DNA of 64,000 bases, from the NCBI RefSeq assembly GCF_900197595.1, contig NZ_FZLO01000003.1:1-64000 (forward strand). The letters run 5' to 3'. Below the pieces are notes generated by a model that was not told the origin of the DNA, did not search any database, and was given only the letters and a program-made list of their open reading frames with translations. Source of the stretch: Scatolibacter rhodanostii. Its GTDB lineage: Bacteria; Bacillota; Clostridia; Oscillospirales; Acutalibacteraceae. The number at the start of each line of letters is the position of its first letter. The stretch's first letter is position 1. The translations under genes and the position numbers were made by a program. This document shows positions 32,028-41,192 of this stretch, in pieces.

Positions 32028-32505
32028 TTTTATCCGCTATCAAATCACAAAAGAATCTTGGAGAAAAGTAGATTCTCAACTTGTCTTAGTGCCTAATGAC
32101 TATATTGAAGATTGGGATTTAAACAAGCGAAGATATGTAGCTAAAAAAATTCTTGATGTCATAGACCAAAACGGCATTGCTTATGGTGCATTTAATCAAG
32201 GAGATATCATCGGTGATATTTGTCTCGGCAGCACTCGTTTTGGCAGCCATAACCAATATATTGAGTTGGCTATGTTTCACGTGTCTGAACCTTTTAGGAA
32301 ACAAGGAGTGGGAAGAACTCTCTTCAAACTTGCTTGTGACGATATCAAAAATCTTGGTGTTGCAAAACTCTACCTATCAGCAAATTCAGCTAAGGAAAGT
32401 ATCTTAGCTTATCGAAAATTAGGTTGTGTAGAAGCACTTGAAATCAATCATGAAATTGCTCAAAATGAACCTTTTGATATCCAAATGGAATACAAATTGT
32501 ATTAG
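31966..32505 (+). CDS. GNAT-family N-acetyltransferase (streptothricin-acetyltransferase-like)
   Basis: A 179-residue GNAT protein. The region IELAMFHVSEPFRKQGVGRTLF (about residues 98-119) contains the acetyl-CoA motif A, R-K-Q-G-V-G, followed by KLACDDIKNLGVAKLYLSAN and a C-terminal AYRKLGCVEALEINHEIA. The order and length recall streptothricin-type acetyltransferases, without proof of substrate. TAAGGAGAAAAATTT precedes the ATG. A promoter and leader frame lie upstream and a strong terminator downstream, so it is a single transcript unit. Confidence 0.82.
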   Translation: MHTITYSKLTRENFNLYSLDNFIRYQITKESWRKVDSQLVLVPNDYIEDWDLNKRRYVAKKILDVIDQNGIAYGAFNQGDIIGDICLGSTRFGSHNQYIELAMFHVSEPFRKQGVGRTLFKLACDDIKNLGVAKLYLSANSAKESILAYRKLGCVEALEINHEIAQNEPFDIQMEYKLY

Positions 32506-32537
32506 TATTTAATACCTTACTTCATATAAGTTGAGAA

Positions 32538-32590
32538 CACCTGCCTGTATATTCGTATCCACGATAATATATAGGCAGGTGCTTTATTTT
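32538..32590 (+). terminator. Intrinsic terminator at the end of the accessory region
   Basis: CACCTGCCTGTATATT (from 32538) and AATATATAGGCAGGTG (to 32581) pair with few mismatches; CTTTATTTT follows. It separates the accessory genes from the sporulation genes. Confidence 0.85.
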
Positions 32591-32819
32591 GTGTTTACTC
32601 TCCCTACTCCCACATTCCAATCCTTTTTTAGTCATACAACTTTAAAATTGTTCCTTCATGGTGAAAACAACCGATATACTTTTAAATTTGATTGGCTATA
32701 ACAAATGTTTGTCTAAATTTTGCAGTGGTAAGCTCTATTTTTCACTCACAAAAAGAAAGGGCAAACCATACTATAAAAGTGACTCTGTATTTTATTTAAG
32801 CAATGCTGGAGGGTTGGAT

Positions 32820-33665
32820 ATGCCCATTAATTTTGGAATCATTGGCGGCGATGCGAGGCAACTTTATTTAGCAAAGTCGCTTGAAGAAGACGGTCATTCT
32901 GTCTATTTGAGTTGTTTGGAAAACGCAAAAGGTGCGGAAGTTTTTCCAAAAGTCCCATTGAAAAAGATTAGTACGCTTTGTGAAACAGTTATTCTGCCGC
33001 TTCCCGTTATAAAAGGCGAGGGGCTATTAAATGCTCCTTTTTCTGCCCACGCCATAAAAGCGGATGATGAGTTCGCCAAAATGCTAGAAGGTTGCACAGT
33101 CTTGGCTGGAATGACCTCAAAACTACCCCAAACAGAGGTTTGGCAAAAAACATCGCCAATCGACTACTATAGCCGAGAAGAACTCATATCCGGAAACGCA
33201 GTGCTAACCGCTGAAGCTGCTATTGCAATGGCTATTCAAGAATATCCCGGCGCTTTAAACGGTGCTTCTTGTCTGGTCACTGGTTTCGGTAGAATCGGCA
33301 AATCTCTTTGCGATATGCTGCATTCTCTTTATGCTAAAGTAGATTGCGCTGCACGTAAGAAGCTTGATTTCATGATGATTCAAAACATGGGATGTCAGCC
33401 GGTTCAGTATCAAGCTATATCACGGCGATATGACATCATATTTAATACAGTTCCTTCAGAGGTCTTGGGCGAAAAGCAATTGGCATCACAAGATAAAGAT
33501 ACCATTATTATTGAATTGGCATCTTTACCGGGAGGCGTTTGCCTTGAAACTGCCCAAAAAGCTGGAATTCGTGTGATAGATGGTCAATCATTGCCGGGCA
33601 GAGTTTCGCCGAAAACATCGGGCGAATATATTAAGCAAACGGTGTATAACATTCTGGAGGAGTAG
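32820..33665 (+). CDS. dpaA: Dipicolinate synthase subunit A
   Basis: A 281-residue subunit of dipicolinate synthase, which with DpaB oxidises dihydroxy-tetrahydro-dipicolinate to dipicolinic acid, stored in the spore core during sporulation in the mother cell. An N-terminal glycine loop (FGIIGGDARQLYLAKSL) and a second Rossmann NAD(P) motif (SCLVTGFGRIGKSLCDML, about residue 155) are visible. ATG 32820 follows GGAGGG by about seven bases; upstream in-frame sequence back to 32658 has no Shine-Dalgarno and does not resemble the family. DpaB starts one base after the stop. Confidence 0.93.
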   Translation: MPINFGIIGGDARQLYLAKSLEEDGHSVYLSCLENAKGAEVFPKVPLKKISTLCETVILPLPVIKGEGLLNAPFSAHAIKADDEFAKMLEGCTVLAGMTSKLPQTEVWQKTSPIDYYSREELISGNAVLTAEAAIAMAIQEYPGALNGASCLVTGFGRIGKSLCDMLHSLYAKVDCAARKKLDFMMIQNMGCQPVQYQAISRRYDIIFNTVPSEVLGEKQLASQDKDTIIIELASLPGGVCLETAQKAGIRVIDGQSLPGRVSPKTSGEYIKQTVYNILEE

Positions 33666-33666
33666 T

Positions 33667-34233
33667 ATGAAGAAAATTGGATTTGCCATGTGCGGTTCTT
33701 TCTGCACACATTCTATAGCTGTTGATATGATGAAAAAGCTGAGCGAAAAATATTCGATTGTGCCGGTCATGTCATCCATGACATACACAACCGACACACG
33801 ATTCGGTCAGGCAAAAGATCTCATTCAACAGGTAGAAGAAATTAGCGGGAAAGAAATTCTGCATACCATTGTAGATACAGAACCAATTGGCCCAAAACAA
33901 ATGGTTGATTTAATGGTAGTTTGCCCCTGTACCGGAAATACATTATCAAAACTTGCCAATGGCATCACAGACACCTCGGTTACAATGGCAGTGAAATCAG
34001 CCCTAAGAGGAGGAACGCCAGTTGTATTATGCCTTGCAACCAATGATGCTTTAGGTGGTTCAGGGCAAAACTTATTAAGACTAATGAACGCTAAAAATGT
34101 ATACTTCGTACCATTATCACAAGACGATGCTCAAAAGAAACCTCTTTCGTTAGTGGCCGATTTCTCTTTGTTGCCAGAAACAATAGAAGCTGCTTTTGAA
34201 CATAAACAGCTTCAGCCCATCTTAAAAGTATAA
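33667..34233 (+). CDS. dpaB: Dipicolinate synthase subunit B
   Basis: A 188-residue flavoprotein-like subunit (UbiX/flavoprotein fold), the partner of DpaA in spore dipicolinate synthesis. It begins KKIGFAMCGSFCTHSIAVDMM and includes the PCTGNTLSKLANGITDTSV segment typical of SpoVFB. GGAGGAGTAGT precedes ATG 33667. It closes the dpaAB operon, with a strong bidirectional terminator 25 bases on. No sigma-K-type promoter was identified with certainty. Confidence 0.93.
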   Translation: MKKIGFAMCGSFCTHSIAVDMMKKLSEKYSIVPVMSSMTYTTDTRFGQAKDLIQQVEEISGKEILHTIVDTEPIGPKQMVDLMVVCPCTGNTLSKLANGITDTSVTMAVKSALRGGTPVVLCLATNDALGGSGQNLLRLMNAKNVYFVPLSQDDAQKKPLSLVADFSLLPETIEAAFEHKQLQPILKV

Positions 34234-34258
34234 TTATCCTCTTCAACCTCTCAAAATA

Positions 34259-34300
34259 AAAGACCCGTTTTCAGTCTATTAGCTGAAAACGGGTCTTTTA
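34259..34300. terminator. Bidirectional terminator between dpaB and the ECF S component
   Basis: A perfect 16-bp inverted repeat with arms AAAGACCCGTTTTCAG (34259-34274) and CTGAAAACGGGTCTTT (34283-34298) has T-rich ends on both strands. It serves the convergent dpaB and ECF genes. Confidence 0.9.
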
Positions 34301-34882
34301 TTAAGAACGCTTCTGAATGCGAGAAAGTACTTTCGTAATTGCCGTGCTAAGAATGGAACAGACAATAATTTCAACAACTGCGTTAATGCCCACAAAAGAG
34401 ACAAAGAAAGCAAATACATTTTGAGAGGCTCTAAGGTCAACCATGAGAGGAATATTCCAAAAGAAAAGGAATAGCGAACCAACAAAAAGAACGGTATTCG
34501 CTATGGGTGCAATCAACGAAGGAAGAATAAAAGAGGACAGTTTGTTTTGATTCAATTTAGACGCTACAAAGCCAGTAATGAGCCCCACTAAAACACGAGG
34601 CACAAAGCAAACAATGAAAGTCATTGGCACACTGGCCGCTAACAGCGCTGCTCCTAGTACCCCACTAAATGCTTGGAAAAAGCTTGTCAGTCCAAATACA
34701 GCACCTAAAATGCCCCCTCCTAGCGGCCCAAGAGCAATTGCTCCGACGGCAACCGGAATAACCAAAAAAGTGATTTCTAATGCAAATATTCTTAGATACC
34801 CCAAAGGCGTAAAGCTCATTAGTAAAAGTATGGCAACAAGAATCGAGAGTTGTGCTAAAAACAGAGTCTTTTTATTTTTCAT
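34301..34882 (-). CDS. ECF transporter S component
   Basis: A 193-residue protein with about five to six membrane helices, the substrate-binding S subunit of energy-coupling-factor vitamin transporters. Typical marks are MSFTPLGYLRIFALEITFLV, VGAIALGPLGGGILGAVFG, PRVLVGLITGFVASKL and a small C-terminal helix. The substrate (pantothenate-, pyridoxine- or folate-like) cannot be told. Shared EcfA and EcfT subunits are not in the window. No riboswitch is obvious upstream; the 240-base gap 34883-35124 contains only A/T-rich sequence. Confidence 0.83.
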   Translation of the reverse strand: MKNKKTLFLAQLSILVAILLLMSFTPLGYLRIFALEITFLVIPVAVGAIALGPLGGGILGAVFGLTSFFQAFSGVLGAALLAASVPMTFIVCFVPRVLVGLITGFVASKLNQNKLSSFILPSLIAPIANTVLFVGSLFLFFWNIPLMVDLRASQNVFAFFVSFVGINAVVEIIVCSILSTAITKVLSRIQKRS

Positions 34883-35124
34883 AATTTTACCTCTTATTAT
34901 TTTATAGTTTTATTATACTAGACTTTACGAATCAAAATCAACCCCTACTTCAAGAGGTTTGCAGAAGTAAAGGTTATATGTTAAAATAGTTTCAAACAAG
35001 TTGAAACATTGCAAAATGAATTGTCGGCTTGAAAAGCCGTCCTATCGTGTACGACGCTATCTATGTTAAACAATATCTGGAACTTTAATATACTACAGAT
35101 GAAAAAAGAATCGAGGGTGTCAAG

Positions 35125-35949
35125 TTGAAATTATTTGCATTTGATTTAGATGGAACGACCTTAAAAGAACATATACATATATCAGAAAAAAATCAGGCTG
35201 CACTGCAACTTCTCCATGAAAAAAATATCGTTTTAGTCCCATCAACGGGCAGAATTCTTAACTTTATTCCTGAGAGTATATTATCTCTCCCTGGCGTTCG
35301 ATATTTGATTACGTCAAACGGGGCTGCTGTGTATGATTGTAAGGAGAAAAAACAGATTTATGACAATGCTATGCCCTCTCATAAAGCAGTGGAAATACAA
35401 AAAATATTAGACAAATACGACGTCTATATGGAATACTATCACGAAGGCAAAGTCAAGCTTGAGAAAAGATTTCAAATGCTTGATTATCAAGCTCTTGGTA
35501 TTCCCAGCGACCGTATCATCTTCTTTCAAAAGCAATATGAGATGATTGATAGTTATTTAGAGGAGCTTACCGTTCATGGTATGAAACCTGAAAAAATAAA
35601 TTTGCCTTTTATAAAAAGCGATATCTATGAAGCACTATGGCAAGACTTGCAAACTGTAGAAGGAATTCATTTAACCTCATCGGTGAAAGGCAATATTGAA
35701 ATTAATGATATCTCTTGCCACAAGGGCAACGCTTTGAAATTTTTATCAGATTATCTGCACATGATACCCAAAGATGTTATGGCTATTGGTGATAACGGAA
35801 ACGACATTGAAATGCTAGCCTTTGCAGGAATTTCAGTTGCAATGGGTAATGCTACCCCAGAAGCAAAACAAATCGCAAAGTATGAAACGGATAATTGTTC
35901 AGAGGATGGACTTGCGACAGCAATCACACGTTTTTCTGGCCTGTTTTAA
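35125..35949 (+). CDS. Cof-type HAD hydrolase
   Basis: A 274-residue HAD phosphatase of the Cof type. Motif I is FAFDLDGTT (nucleophile D8, D10 region), motif II lies in VPSTGR, a lysine-containing motif III is in the cap-proximal KGNALKFL segment, and motif IV is AIGDNGNDIEML. Such enzymes dephosphorylate sugar or nucleotide phosphates or FMN. The start is a TTG, preceded by GAGGGTGTCAAG; no ATG is close. A terminator follows. Confidence 0.87.
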   Translation: MKLFAFDLDGTTLKEHIHISEKNQAALQLLHEKNIVLVPSTGRILNFIPESILSLPGVRYLITSNGAAVYDCKEKKQIYDNAMPSHKAVEIQKILDKYDVYMEYYHEGKVKLEKRFQMLDYQALGIPSDRIIFFQKQYEMIDSYLEELTVHGMKPEKINLPFIKSDIYEALWQDLQTVEGIHLTSSVKGNIEINDISCHKGNALKFLSDYLHMIPKDVMAIGDNGNDIEMLAFAGISVAMGNATPEAKQIAKYETDNCSEDGLATAITRFSGLF

Positions 35950-35973
35950 AGCTTTCTATCTGTAAATCATTCT

Positions 35974-36018
35974 ATAGACTGTTAGGTGTATCCTTATCCC
36001 TAACAGTCTATCTTTATG
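35974..36018 (+). terminator. Intrinsic terminator
   Basis: A perfect 13-bp stem, ATAGACTGTTAGG (35974-35986) and CCTAACAGTCTAT (35999-36011), is followed by CTTTATGCTCTTT. It ends the HAD gene. Confidence 0.8.
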
Positions 36019-36382
36019 CTCTTTAAAGTTTAGCCCTGTACATTAAATATACGAAAAACTCATAGCACCTGTAAATTCATAAATGTCTTTATTTTTTATG
36101 AAAATAATGTTATAATATAGGCAATTCTTTCATATAAATTAATTTGAGATAAAACAAAGAGCGCCCCTTTAAATATAATTTTTTATTTCCTACAAAATTA
36201 TCATAGAATTTATACTTTTGGTCATGATATAAATCAATGACCATACTTATTTTCTGAATAAAAACACGATTACACTTTCACCGTGTTGCAAATATTTGCT
36301 GATACAAATATTGCCCCACAACGATTGAATCTATGATACAGTGCAACTTTATATTATATTGAGAACGCCTAAAGGAGTCATT
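36019..36382 (+). other. Long A/T-rich leader region before murC
   Basis: A 364-base stretch without a gene. TATAAT near 36113 (in GTTATAATATAGG) is a likely -10 element, which would give murC a leader of about 260 bases. TGGTCAT and ATGACCA around 36219-36243 can form a 7-bp hairpin, and GCAAATATTTGC-like repeats occur near 36290-36310. I cannot name a riboswitch. Confidence 0.45.
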
Positions 36383-37756
36383 ATGAAACATAGTATTTTA
36401 GATACTGCAAAAAAAGTACATTTTATTGGAATTGGCGGTTCGGGGATGTGCCCTATGGCCGAAATGTTATATAAAAGAGGCTACATCATCACAGGTTCAG
36501 ACTTATATGAATCCGAAACGCTAGATCGTGTGCGAGCTCTTGGTATTCCAGTGACTGTTGGACACGCTGCTGAAAATGTTGGAGATGCTGAAATTGTAGT
36601 GTATACTGCTGCAGCTAGAAAAGATAACCCAGAGATTTTAGAGGGTAACCGTCGTGGATTAGCTGTTATGGAGCGTTCTGTTATGCTAGGTCTCATCACT
36701 GACCAATTTGCAAAATCAGTCGCAATATCCGGCACTCACGGCAAAACGACAACCACTGCTCTAATCACTCAAATTTTAGTCGAATCTGGTCTTGATCCCA
36801 ATGCTATTATTGGTGGCAAACTGCCGCTTATCGGTGGTAATTGCCGTGTTGCTGACACTGATTACATGGTATGTGAAGCTTGCGAATATGTCGATACTTT
36901 CTTACAGCTCCATCCTCATATTTCTGTAATCACCAATATTGATGCGGATCATCTTGACTACTTTAAAACTTTAGATAATATCATCAAATCTTTTCACCAG
37001 TTTGCTTCTCAAACCTCAAATATTGTTGTTGTCAATGGCGATAATTTAAATTCTATGAAAAGCATTGAAAAAATAGAAAATGCTAAGATTGTCACTTTTG
37101 GTTTTAAGGATACAAATGACTACTATCCTTTAGACATGAACGAAGAACCAACTGCTTGCGAAGACTTCACCCTTATGCACCACGGCGAAAAATTAGGGCG
37201 TGTTGAGCTAAAAGTCCCTGGTGAACACAACTTGTTTAATGCTCTTGCAGCTGCAGCTGTTGGCGATATTCTTGGTGTTTCCGGTGAACAAATCTGCCGT
37301 TCTTTGGGTAATTTCACAGGTGTTCACCGTCGTTTTGAGATTCTAGGCGAATTTAACGGTGTCACCATTGCTGATGACTTTGCTCACCACCCCACAGAGT
37401 TAACGGCTGTATTGTCTTCTGCCATGAAAATGGGCTATCAAAAAGTTTGGGCAGTCTTTCAACCCCACACCTATTCTCGTACGTATGACCATTTAGATGA
37501 ATTTGCAGAAGCACTGTCTATATCTGACCGTGTTGTAATGAGTGAAATCCTAGCTGTGCGTGAAGAAAATGTTTACGGCATTAAAACCGCTGATTTAGCT
37601 GAAAAAATATCTAACAGCGTGTGGTTTGATGGTTTTGATGAAATCTCGGATTATGTCATTGAACAAGCACAGCCAGGTGATTTAATTTTAACACTAGGCG
37701 GCGGCGATATTTACAAATGTGCAAATATGATTGTAGATAAATACAAGAAAAAATGA
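36383..37756 (+). CDS. murC: UDP-N-acetylmuramate-L-alanine ligase
   Basis: A 457-residue Mur ligase that adds L-alanine to UDP-MurNAc in peptidoglycan precursor synthesis in the cytoplasm. The N-terminal Rossmann loop FIGIGGSGMCPMAEML, the ATP P-loop ISGTHGKTTTTALI (about residues 112-125), TNIDADHLDYF and the C-terminal FAHHPTEL are visible. AAAGGAGTCATT precedes ATG 36383. It converges with rplL, with three stacked hairpins between. Confidence 0.95.
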   Translation: MKHSILDTAKKVHFIGIGGSGMCPMAEMLYKRGYIITGSDLYESETLDRVRALGIPVTVGHAAENVGDAEIVVYTAAARKDNPEILEGNRRGLAVMERSVMLGLITDQFAKSVAISGTHGKTTTTALITQILVESGLDPNAIIGGKLPLIGGNCRVADTDYMVCEACEYVDTFLQLHPHISVITNIDADHLDYFKTLDNIIKSFHQFASQTSNIVVVNGDNLNSMKSIEKIENAKIVTFGFKDTNDYYPLDMNEEPTACEDFTLMHHGEKLGRVELKVPGEHNLFNALAAAAVGDILGVSGEQICRSLGNFTGVHRRFEILGEFNGVTIADDFAHHPTELTAVLSSAMKMGYQKVWAVFQPHTYSRTYDHLDEFAEALSISDRVVMSEILAVREENVYGIKTADLAEKISNSVWFDGFDEISDYVIEQAQPGDLILTLGGGDIYKCANMIVDKYKKK

Positions 37757-37798
37757 GGCTATCAATTTCTTCTAAGACAGCTTATATAAGAACTCTTA

Positions 37799-37912
37799 AA
37801 GTCAACCATCGTTTAATGGTTGACTTTTTTATATAGAAAAACCCACTTGTTTAATCACAAGTGGGTTTTCTATATAAAAAGACAGAATCAAAATTTGATT
37901 CTGTCTTTTAAA
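37799..37912. terminator. Three stacked hairpins between murC and rplL
   Basis: Hairpin 1 (37799-37809 with 37815-37825, then TTTTATAT) ends murC. Hairpin 2 (37838-37850 with 37857-37869, arm AAAACCCACTTGT) has flanks that extend the symmetry to TATAT on both sides. Hairpin 3 (37877-37892 with 37894-37909, arm AAAAGACAGAATCAAA) lies just after the rplL stop and with T-rich minus-strand sequence is its terminator. They block transcription in both directions. Confidence 0.85.
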
Positions 37913-37919
37913 AACAAAC

Positions 37920-38294
37920 TTATTTAACTTCGACTTCAGCGCCAACTTCTTTAAGTTTTGCAGCAAGAGCTTCTGCATCATCTTTAGAAATGCCTTCTTT
38001 AACAGCTTTAGGAGCAGAATCGACCAACTCTTTAGCTTCTTTCAAACCAAGGCCAACTACATCTTTAACAACTTTGATGACTTTGATTTTCTCGCCACCA
38101 GCAGCTTTAAGAATAACATCAAATTCTGTTTTCTCAGCAGCAGCTTCAGCAGCAGGAGCAGCGGCAACAGCAACAGCAGCAGGAGCTGAAGCAGATACGC
38201 CAAACTCTTCTTCAAGAGCTTTAACAAGTTCAGAAAGCTCCAAAACGGTGAGAGCCTTTACTTCTTCAATAAGGTTAGTTACTTTTTCTGACAT
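37920..38294 (-). CDS. rplL: Ribosomal protein L7/L12
   Basis: A 124-residue stalk protein. It shows the N-terminal dimer domain ([20 protein letters not shown]), an alanine-rich hinge and the C-terminal [20 protein letters not shown] with [16 protein letters not shown], which binds elongation factors. ATG 38294 follows GGAGG by eight bases. It lies 24 bases after rplJ in one operon from the promoter at 39011-39039. rpoB does not follow; murC is convergent instead. Confidence 0.97.
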   Translation of the reverse strand: MSEKVTNLIEEVKALTVLELSELVKALEEEFGVSASAPAAVAVAAAPAAEAAAEKTEFDVILKAAGGEKIKVIKVVKDVVGLGLKEAKELVDSAPKAVKEGISKDDAEALAAKLKEVGAEVEVK

Positions 38295-38318
38295 AATGAT
38301 TACCTCCAAATTTACGTT

Positions 38319-38852
38319 TTAAGCAGATTCTTTTTGTTCAGCAATAGCATTAAGAGCAATTGCAAGACCACGAATTGTGCCGTTAAGCACATTGGCAAAG
38401 CCTTGGATAGGGGCATTCAAGCCGTACAAAGCCTGTGCCACCAAAACTTCTTTTGACGGAAGCTTGGCTAGAGCAACAATACTTGCTTCATCTACGACAG
38501 AGCCATCGATGAAACCAGCTTTAACAGAAAATGTTTCTAAATCCTTAGCACATTCAGTTAGAATCTTAGGAGCTGAAACATAGTCGTCTTTCGCAATAGC
38601 GATAGCAGTTGTACCTTTAAAAGAGTCATCTAAACCATCAATCCCTACTTCTTTAAAAGCACGAGATAAGACAGAATTCTTTACTACCTTATAAGTACAG
38701 CCTGCCTCACGCAGTTGTTTTCTCAGTTTAGTATCTCTCTCAACAGTGATACCACTATAACTGACCAAAACACCCACATTAGCTTCTTTAAGCTGTGCAG
38801 AAAGTTCCGCTACTTGAACCTTCTTTTTTTCAAGAACTTTTTCGCTTGGCAT
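38319..38852 (-). CDS. rplJ: Ribosomal protein L10
   Basis: A 177-residue L10, the stalk base that carries L7/L12 dimers. It begins PSEKVLEKKKVQVAELSAQL and has KVVKNSVLSRAF and the C-terminal alanine-rich helices for L12 binding. ATG 38852 follows GGAGG by seven bases; an upstream start at 38885 is within the leader. The gene is preceded by an L10 leader with an attenuator-like hairpin and its own consensus promoter. Confidence 0.96.
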   Translation of the reverse strand: MPSEKVLEKKKVQVAELSAQLKEANVGVLVSYSGITVERDTKLRKQLREAGCTYKVVKNSVLSRAFKEVGIDGLDDSFKGTTAIAIAKDDYVSAPKILTECAKDLETFSVKAGFIDGSVVDEASIVALAKLPSKEVLVAQALYGLNAPIQGFANVLNGTIRGLAIALNAIAEQKESA

Positions 38853-38883
38853 TAGTTCACCTCCGAATAACGAATTACAATAC

Positions 38884-39003
38884 AAAACGCCTTCCCTCTA
38901 CACAAGGAAAGGCGCAAAAAGCTAAGCAATTTGCTTGTTTCTTTCCTCGGCAGGCACGGTTAGACCGTTTATGCAATTGCACCTGCTGTCTTTGGTAAAA
39001 CAG
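38884..39003 (-). ncRNA. Ribosomal protein L10 leader RNA
   Basis: The transcript from the promoter at 39011-39039 has a 150-base leader with several stems, including one from GCAGGTGCAATTGC-like and kinked sequence in the middle. It ends in a hairpin CGCCTTTCC/GGAAGGCG (about 38889-38914) followed by TTTTG on the minus strand, an attenuator before rplJ. The layout fits the known L10 leader, in which the L10-L12 complex binds to repress its own operon. The family match is by position and shape, not by covariance search. Confidence 0.75.
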
Positions 39004-39010
39004 CTTGTTT

Positions 39011-39039
39011 ATTATATCATGCAAAAGAAAACTTGTCAA
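39011..39039 (-). promoter_or_regulatory. Consensus promoter of rplJ-rplL
   Basis: On the minus strand TTGACA (39039-39034) and TATAAT (39016-39011) are perfect consensus boxes with a 17-base spacer. It makes rplJ-rplL a separate transcription unit from rplK-rplA. Confidence 0.9.
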
Positions 39040-39053
39040 TCTAAAATTATATT

Positions 39054-39746
39054 TTAGATATATTTACTTGTTGCAATTCGAACACCAGGACCCATCGTTG
39101 CGCTAACAACGCAAGATTTTACATACTGGCCTTTAGCAGCAGCCGGTTTTGCTTTCACAATGGCTTCCATTAAAGTTGAAAAGTTTTCTGCAAGCTTGTC
39201 GCCGCCAAAAGAAACTTTACCAATTGGGCAGTGAATGATGTTGGTTTTATCCAAACGATATTCAATCTTACCTGCTTTGGCTTCTTTAACAGCTCTAGCA
39301 ATGTCAGGAGCAACTGTACCAGCCTTGGGGTTTGGCATCAAACCACGCGGGCCGAGAAGTTTACCCAAACGACCAACAAGACCCATCATATCAGGGGTTG
39401 TGATCAGCACATCAAAATCCAACCAGTTTTCAGATTGAATCTTCTGTACCATTTCTTCGCCGCCAACAAAGTCAGCGCCTGCTTCTTTTGCAGCATCAAT
39501 GTTTGCATCTTTACAGATAGCTAAAACTTTGATATCTTTACCGGTTCCGTTTGGCAAAATGATAGCACCACGAACCTGTTGGTCAGCGTGACGTCCGTCA
39601 ACACCAAGTTTAACATGCAGTTCAATAGTTTCATCAAATTTTGCAGTACCGGTTTTTACGCACAATTCAAGTGCTTCTTTTGCCTCATATAACTTGGCGC
39701 GGTCAAATAATTTGGCTGCGTCAACATATTTTTTTCCATGTTTCAT
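39054..39746 (-). CDS. rplA: Ribosomal protein L1
   Basis: A 230-residue L1, which binds 23S rRNA at the L1 stalk and aids E-site tRNA release. It shows [40 protein letters not shown] and [20 protein letters not shown] seven bases before ATG 39746 sets the start. Co-transcribed with rplK from the rpmG-secE-nusG-rplK-rplA promoter. A small ATCTAAAA/TTTTAGAT palindrome follows the stop. Confidence 0.97.
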   Translation of the reverse strand: MKHGKKYVDAAKLFDRAKLYEAKEALELCVKTGTAKFDETIELHVKLGVDGRHADQQVRGAIILPNGTGKDIKVLAICKDANIDAAKEAGADFVGGEEMVQKIQSENWLDFDVLITTPDMMGLVGRLGKLLGPRGLMPNPKAGTVAPDIARAVKEAKAGKIEYRLDKTNIIHCPIGKVSFGGDKLAENFSTLMEAIVKAKPAAAKGQYVKSCVVSATMGPGVRIATSKYI

Positions 39747-39798
39747 AACGTTTCCTCCAGTGGTAAATATCGGATTTAGGATTCCTCCCACCCGGGAA

Positions 39799-40224
39799 TT
39801 AATCCGCGACTTCGATGCCCATGCTTCTTGCTGTACCAGCGATCATGCTCATAGCAGTCTCGATAGTGGCAGCATTCAAGTCCGGCATTTTCTGTTCTGC
39901 AATCTTCTGCACTTGTTCGCGGGTTATTTTAGCTACCTTTTTCTTGTTAGGCTCACCAGATGCTTTATCCAGTCCGCAAGCTTTTTTGATTAAAATCGCA
40001 GCGGGTGGAGTCTTGGTGATAAAAGTGAAAGAACGATCGGCATAAACCGTGATGACTACCGGAATAATAAGTCCGATATCATTTTTAGTTCTTTCATTAA
40101 ATTCCTTTGTAAATGCCATAATATTGACACCATGCTGACCCAGTGCAGGACCAACAGGCGGCGCCGGCGTTGCTTTTCCGGCAGGTATTTGAAGCTTAAT
40201 AAAGCCCGTAACCTTTTGAGCCAT
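39799..40224 (-). CDS. rplK: Ribosomal protein L11
   Basis: A 141-residue L11, which forms the GTPase-associated centre with 23S rRNA. It opens [20 protein letters not shown], has [17 protein letters not shown] and the C-terminal RNA-binding [13 protein letters not shown] 40224 lies after GGAGGTGCAAAAA. It lies 52 bases upstream of rplA in the same operon. Confidence 0.97.
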   Translation of the reverse strand: MAQKVTGFIKLQIPAGKATPAPPVGPALGQHGVNIMAFTKEFNERTKNDIGLIIPVVITVYADRSFTFITKTPPAAILIKKACGLDKASGEPNKKKVAKITREQVQKIAEQKMPDLNAATIETAMSMIAGTARSMGIEVAD

Positions 40225-40344
40225 TTTTTGCACCTCCAAAATTCGTGGTTAATGGCGATACGACAGTGTAAAAATTCAGCCGTATCTCCCACAGGGAAAT
40301 TCCCCACATAAAAAGCGAATTCTCGCTAATTACCAATGCATGAT

Positions 40345-40872
40345 TTAATATGAAATTGGTTCTGCTTGGTTCAGTTCAAGATCAGTCGGTGTTTCACGAC
40401 CAAACATAGAGACCAGCACACGCAAACGATTATTTTCAAGATCGATTTCTTGCACAAGTCCTACATAACCGGCAAGAGGACCGTCAATAATATTGACAGA
40501 ATCTCCTACTTCGTAGGAAACCTCTACCTGTTTCTTGTTGATGCCAAGGCTCTCCACTTCCGCATCTGTCAGCGGAATTGGTTTGGAAGAAGGTCCCACA
40601 AACCCGGTACAACCGCGAATATTTCGCACAGCATACCAAGATTCATCCGTCATAATCATTTTCACAATGACATAACTCGGAAAAACCTTACGTTCCACTT
40701 CTTTTCTTTTGCTGTCGCTTCCGACCTCAATGACTGTTTCAGTTGGAACTCGCACTTCATAAATTAAATCTTGAAGCTGGCGGTTTTCAACTGTTTTTTC
40801 AAGGTTAGATTTCACCTTATTCTCATATCCAGAATAAGTGTGAACAACATACCATTTTGCTTCTTCTGCCAC
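40345..40872 (-). CDS. nusG: Transcription termination/antitermination factor NusG
   Basis: A 175-residue NusG that binds RNA polymerase and modulates pausing and Rho action. The NGN domain begins AKWYVVHTYSGYENKVK and the KOW domain holds VGDSVNIIDGPLAGYVG. The start is taken as the GTG at 40872, because GGAGG lies eight bases upstream and the next residues match the family start; ATG 40892 is in another frame and a TTG at 40896 has no ribosome site. Encoded 37 bases after secE. Confidence 0.95.
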   Translation of the reverse strand: MAEEAKWYVVHTYSGYENKVKSNLEKTVENRQLQDLIYEVRVPTETVIEVGSDSKRKEVERKVFPSYVIVKMIMTDESWYAVRNIRGCTGFVGPSSKPIPLTDAEVESLGINKKQVEVSYEVGDSVNIIDGPLAGYVGLVQEIDLENNRLRVLVSMFGRETPTDLELNQAEPISY

Positions 40873-40909
40873 TTGGGTTACCTCCGCTTCATTCAAACGA
40901 ACAACAAGC

Positions 40910-41176
40910 TTATCCTGAAACTTTCATCACAAGACTAAGAAGATTCATAAACAGCAGGTCCATCCCGGAAACGAAAAGTCCCAGCAAAACAATTGCGACC
41001 AAAACCACACCTGTGCTTTTGAGCACAGCTTTCGGTACGGGCCAAACAATCTTCTTCACTTCAGCTTTTGTGTCACGGAAGAATTTTTTTACTTTGTTAA
41101 TAAAAGAAAAAAATTTATTTGGTTTCTTGGATTTGCTCTTTTCGCTGGTAGATTGTTTCTTTTCTTTCTCAGCCAT
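40910..41176 (-). CDS. secE: Preprotein translocase subunit SecE
   Basis: An 88-residue SecE: a lysine-rich N-terminal part (KKQSTSEKSKSKKPNKF), the amphipathic FFRDTKAEVKKIVWP helix that lies on the membrane, and one membrane helix ending with GLFVSGMDLLFMNLL. It clamps SecY in the Sec translocon. ATG 41176 follows GGAGGATTTGAA. Confidence 0.95.
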   Translation of the reverse strand: MAEKEKKQSTSEKSKSKKPNKFFSFINKVKKFFRDTKAEVKKIVWPVPKAVLKSTGVVLVAIVLLGLFVSGMDLLFMNLLSLVMKVSG

Positions 41177-41192
41177 TTCAAATCCTCCGCTC

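Noticed and set aside
32658-32819. N-terminal extension of dpaA
   Set aside because: It has no ribosome site, does not resemble the family, and GGAGGG precedes ATG 32820, where the Rossmann motif begins.
37829-37909. CRISPR-like or IS-end repeats between murC and rplL
   Set aside because: The repeats are three different self-complementary hairpins, each fitting a terminator, without shared sequence or spacers.
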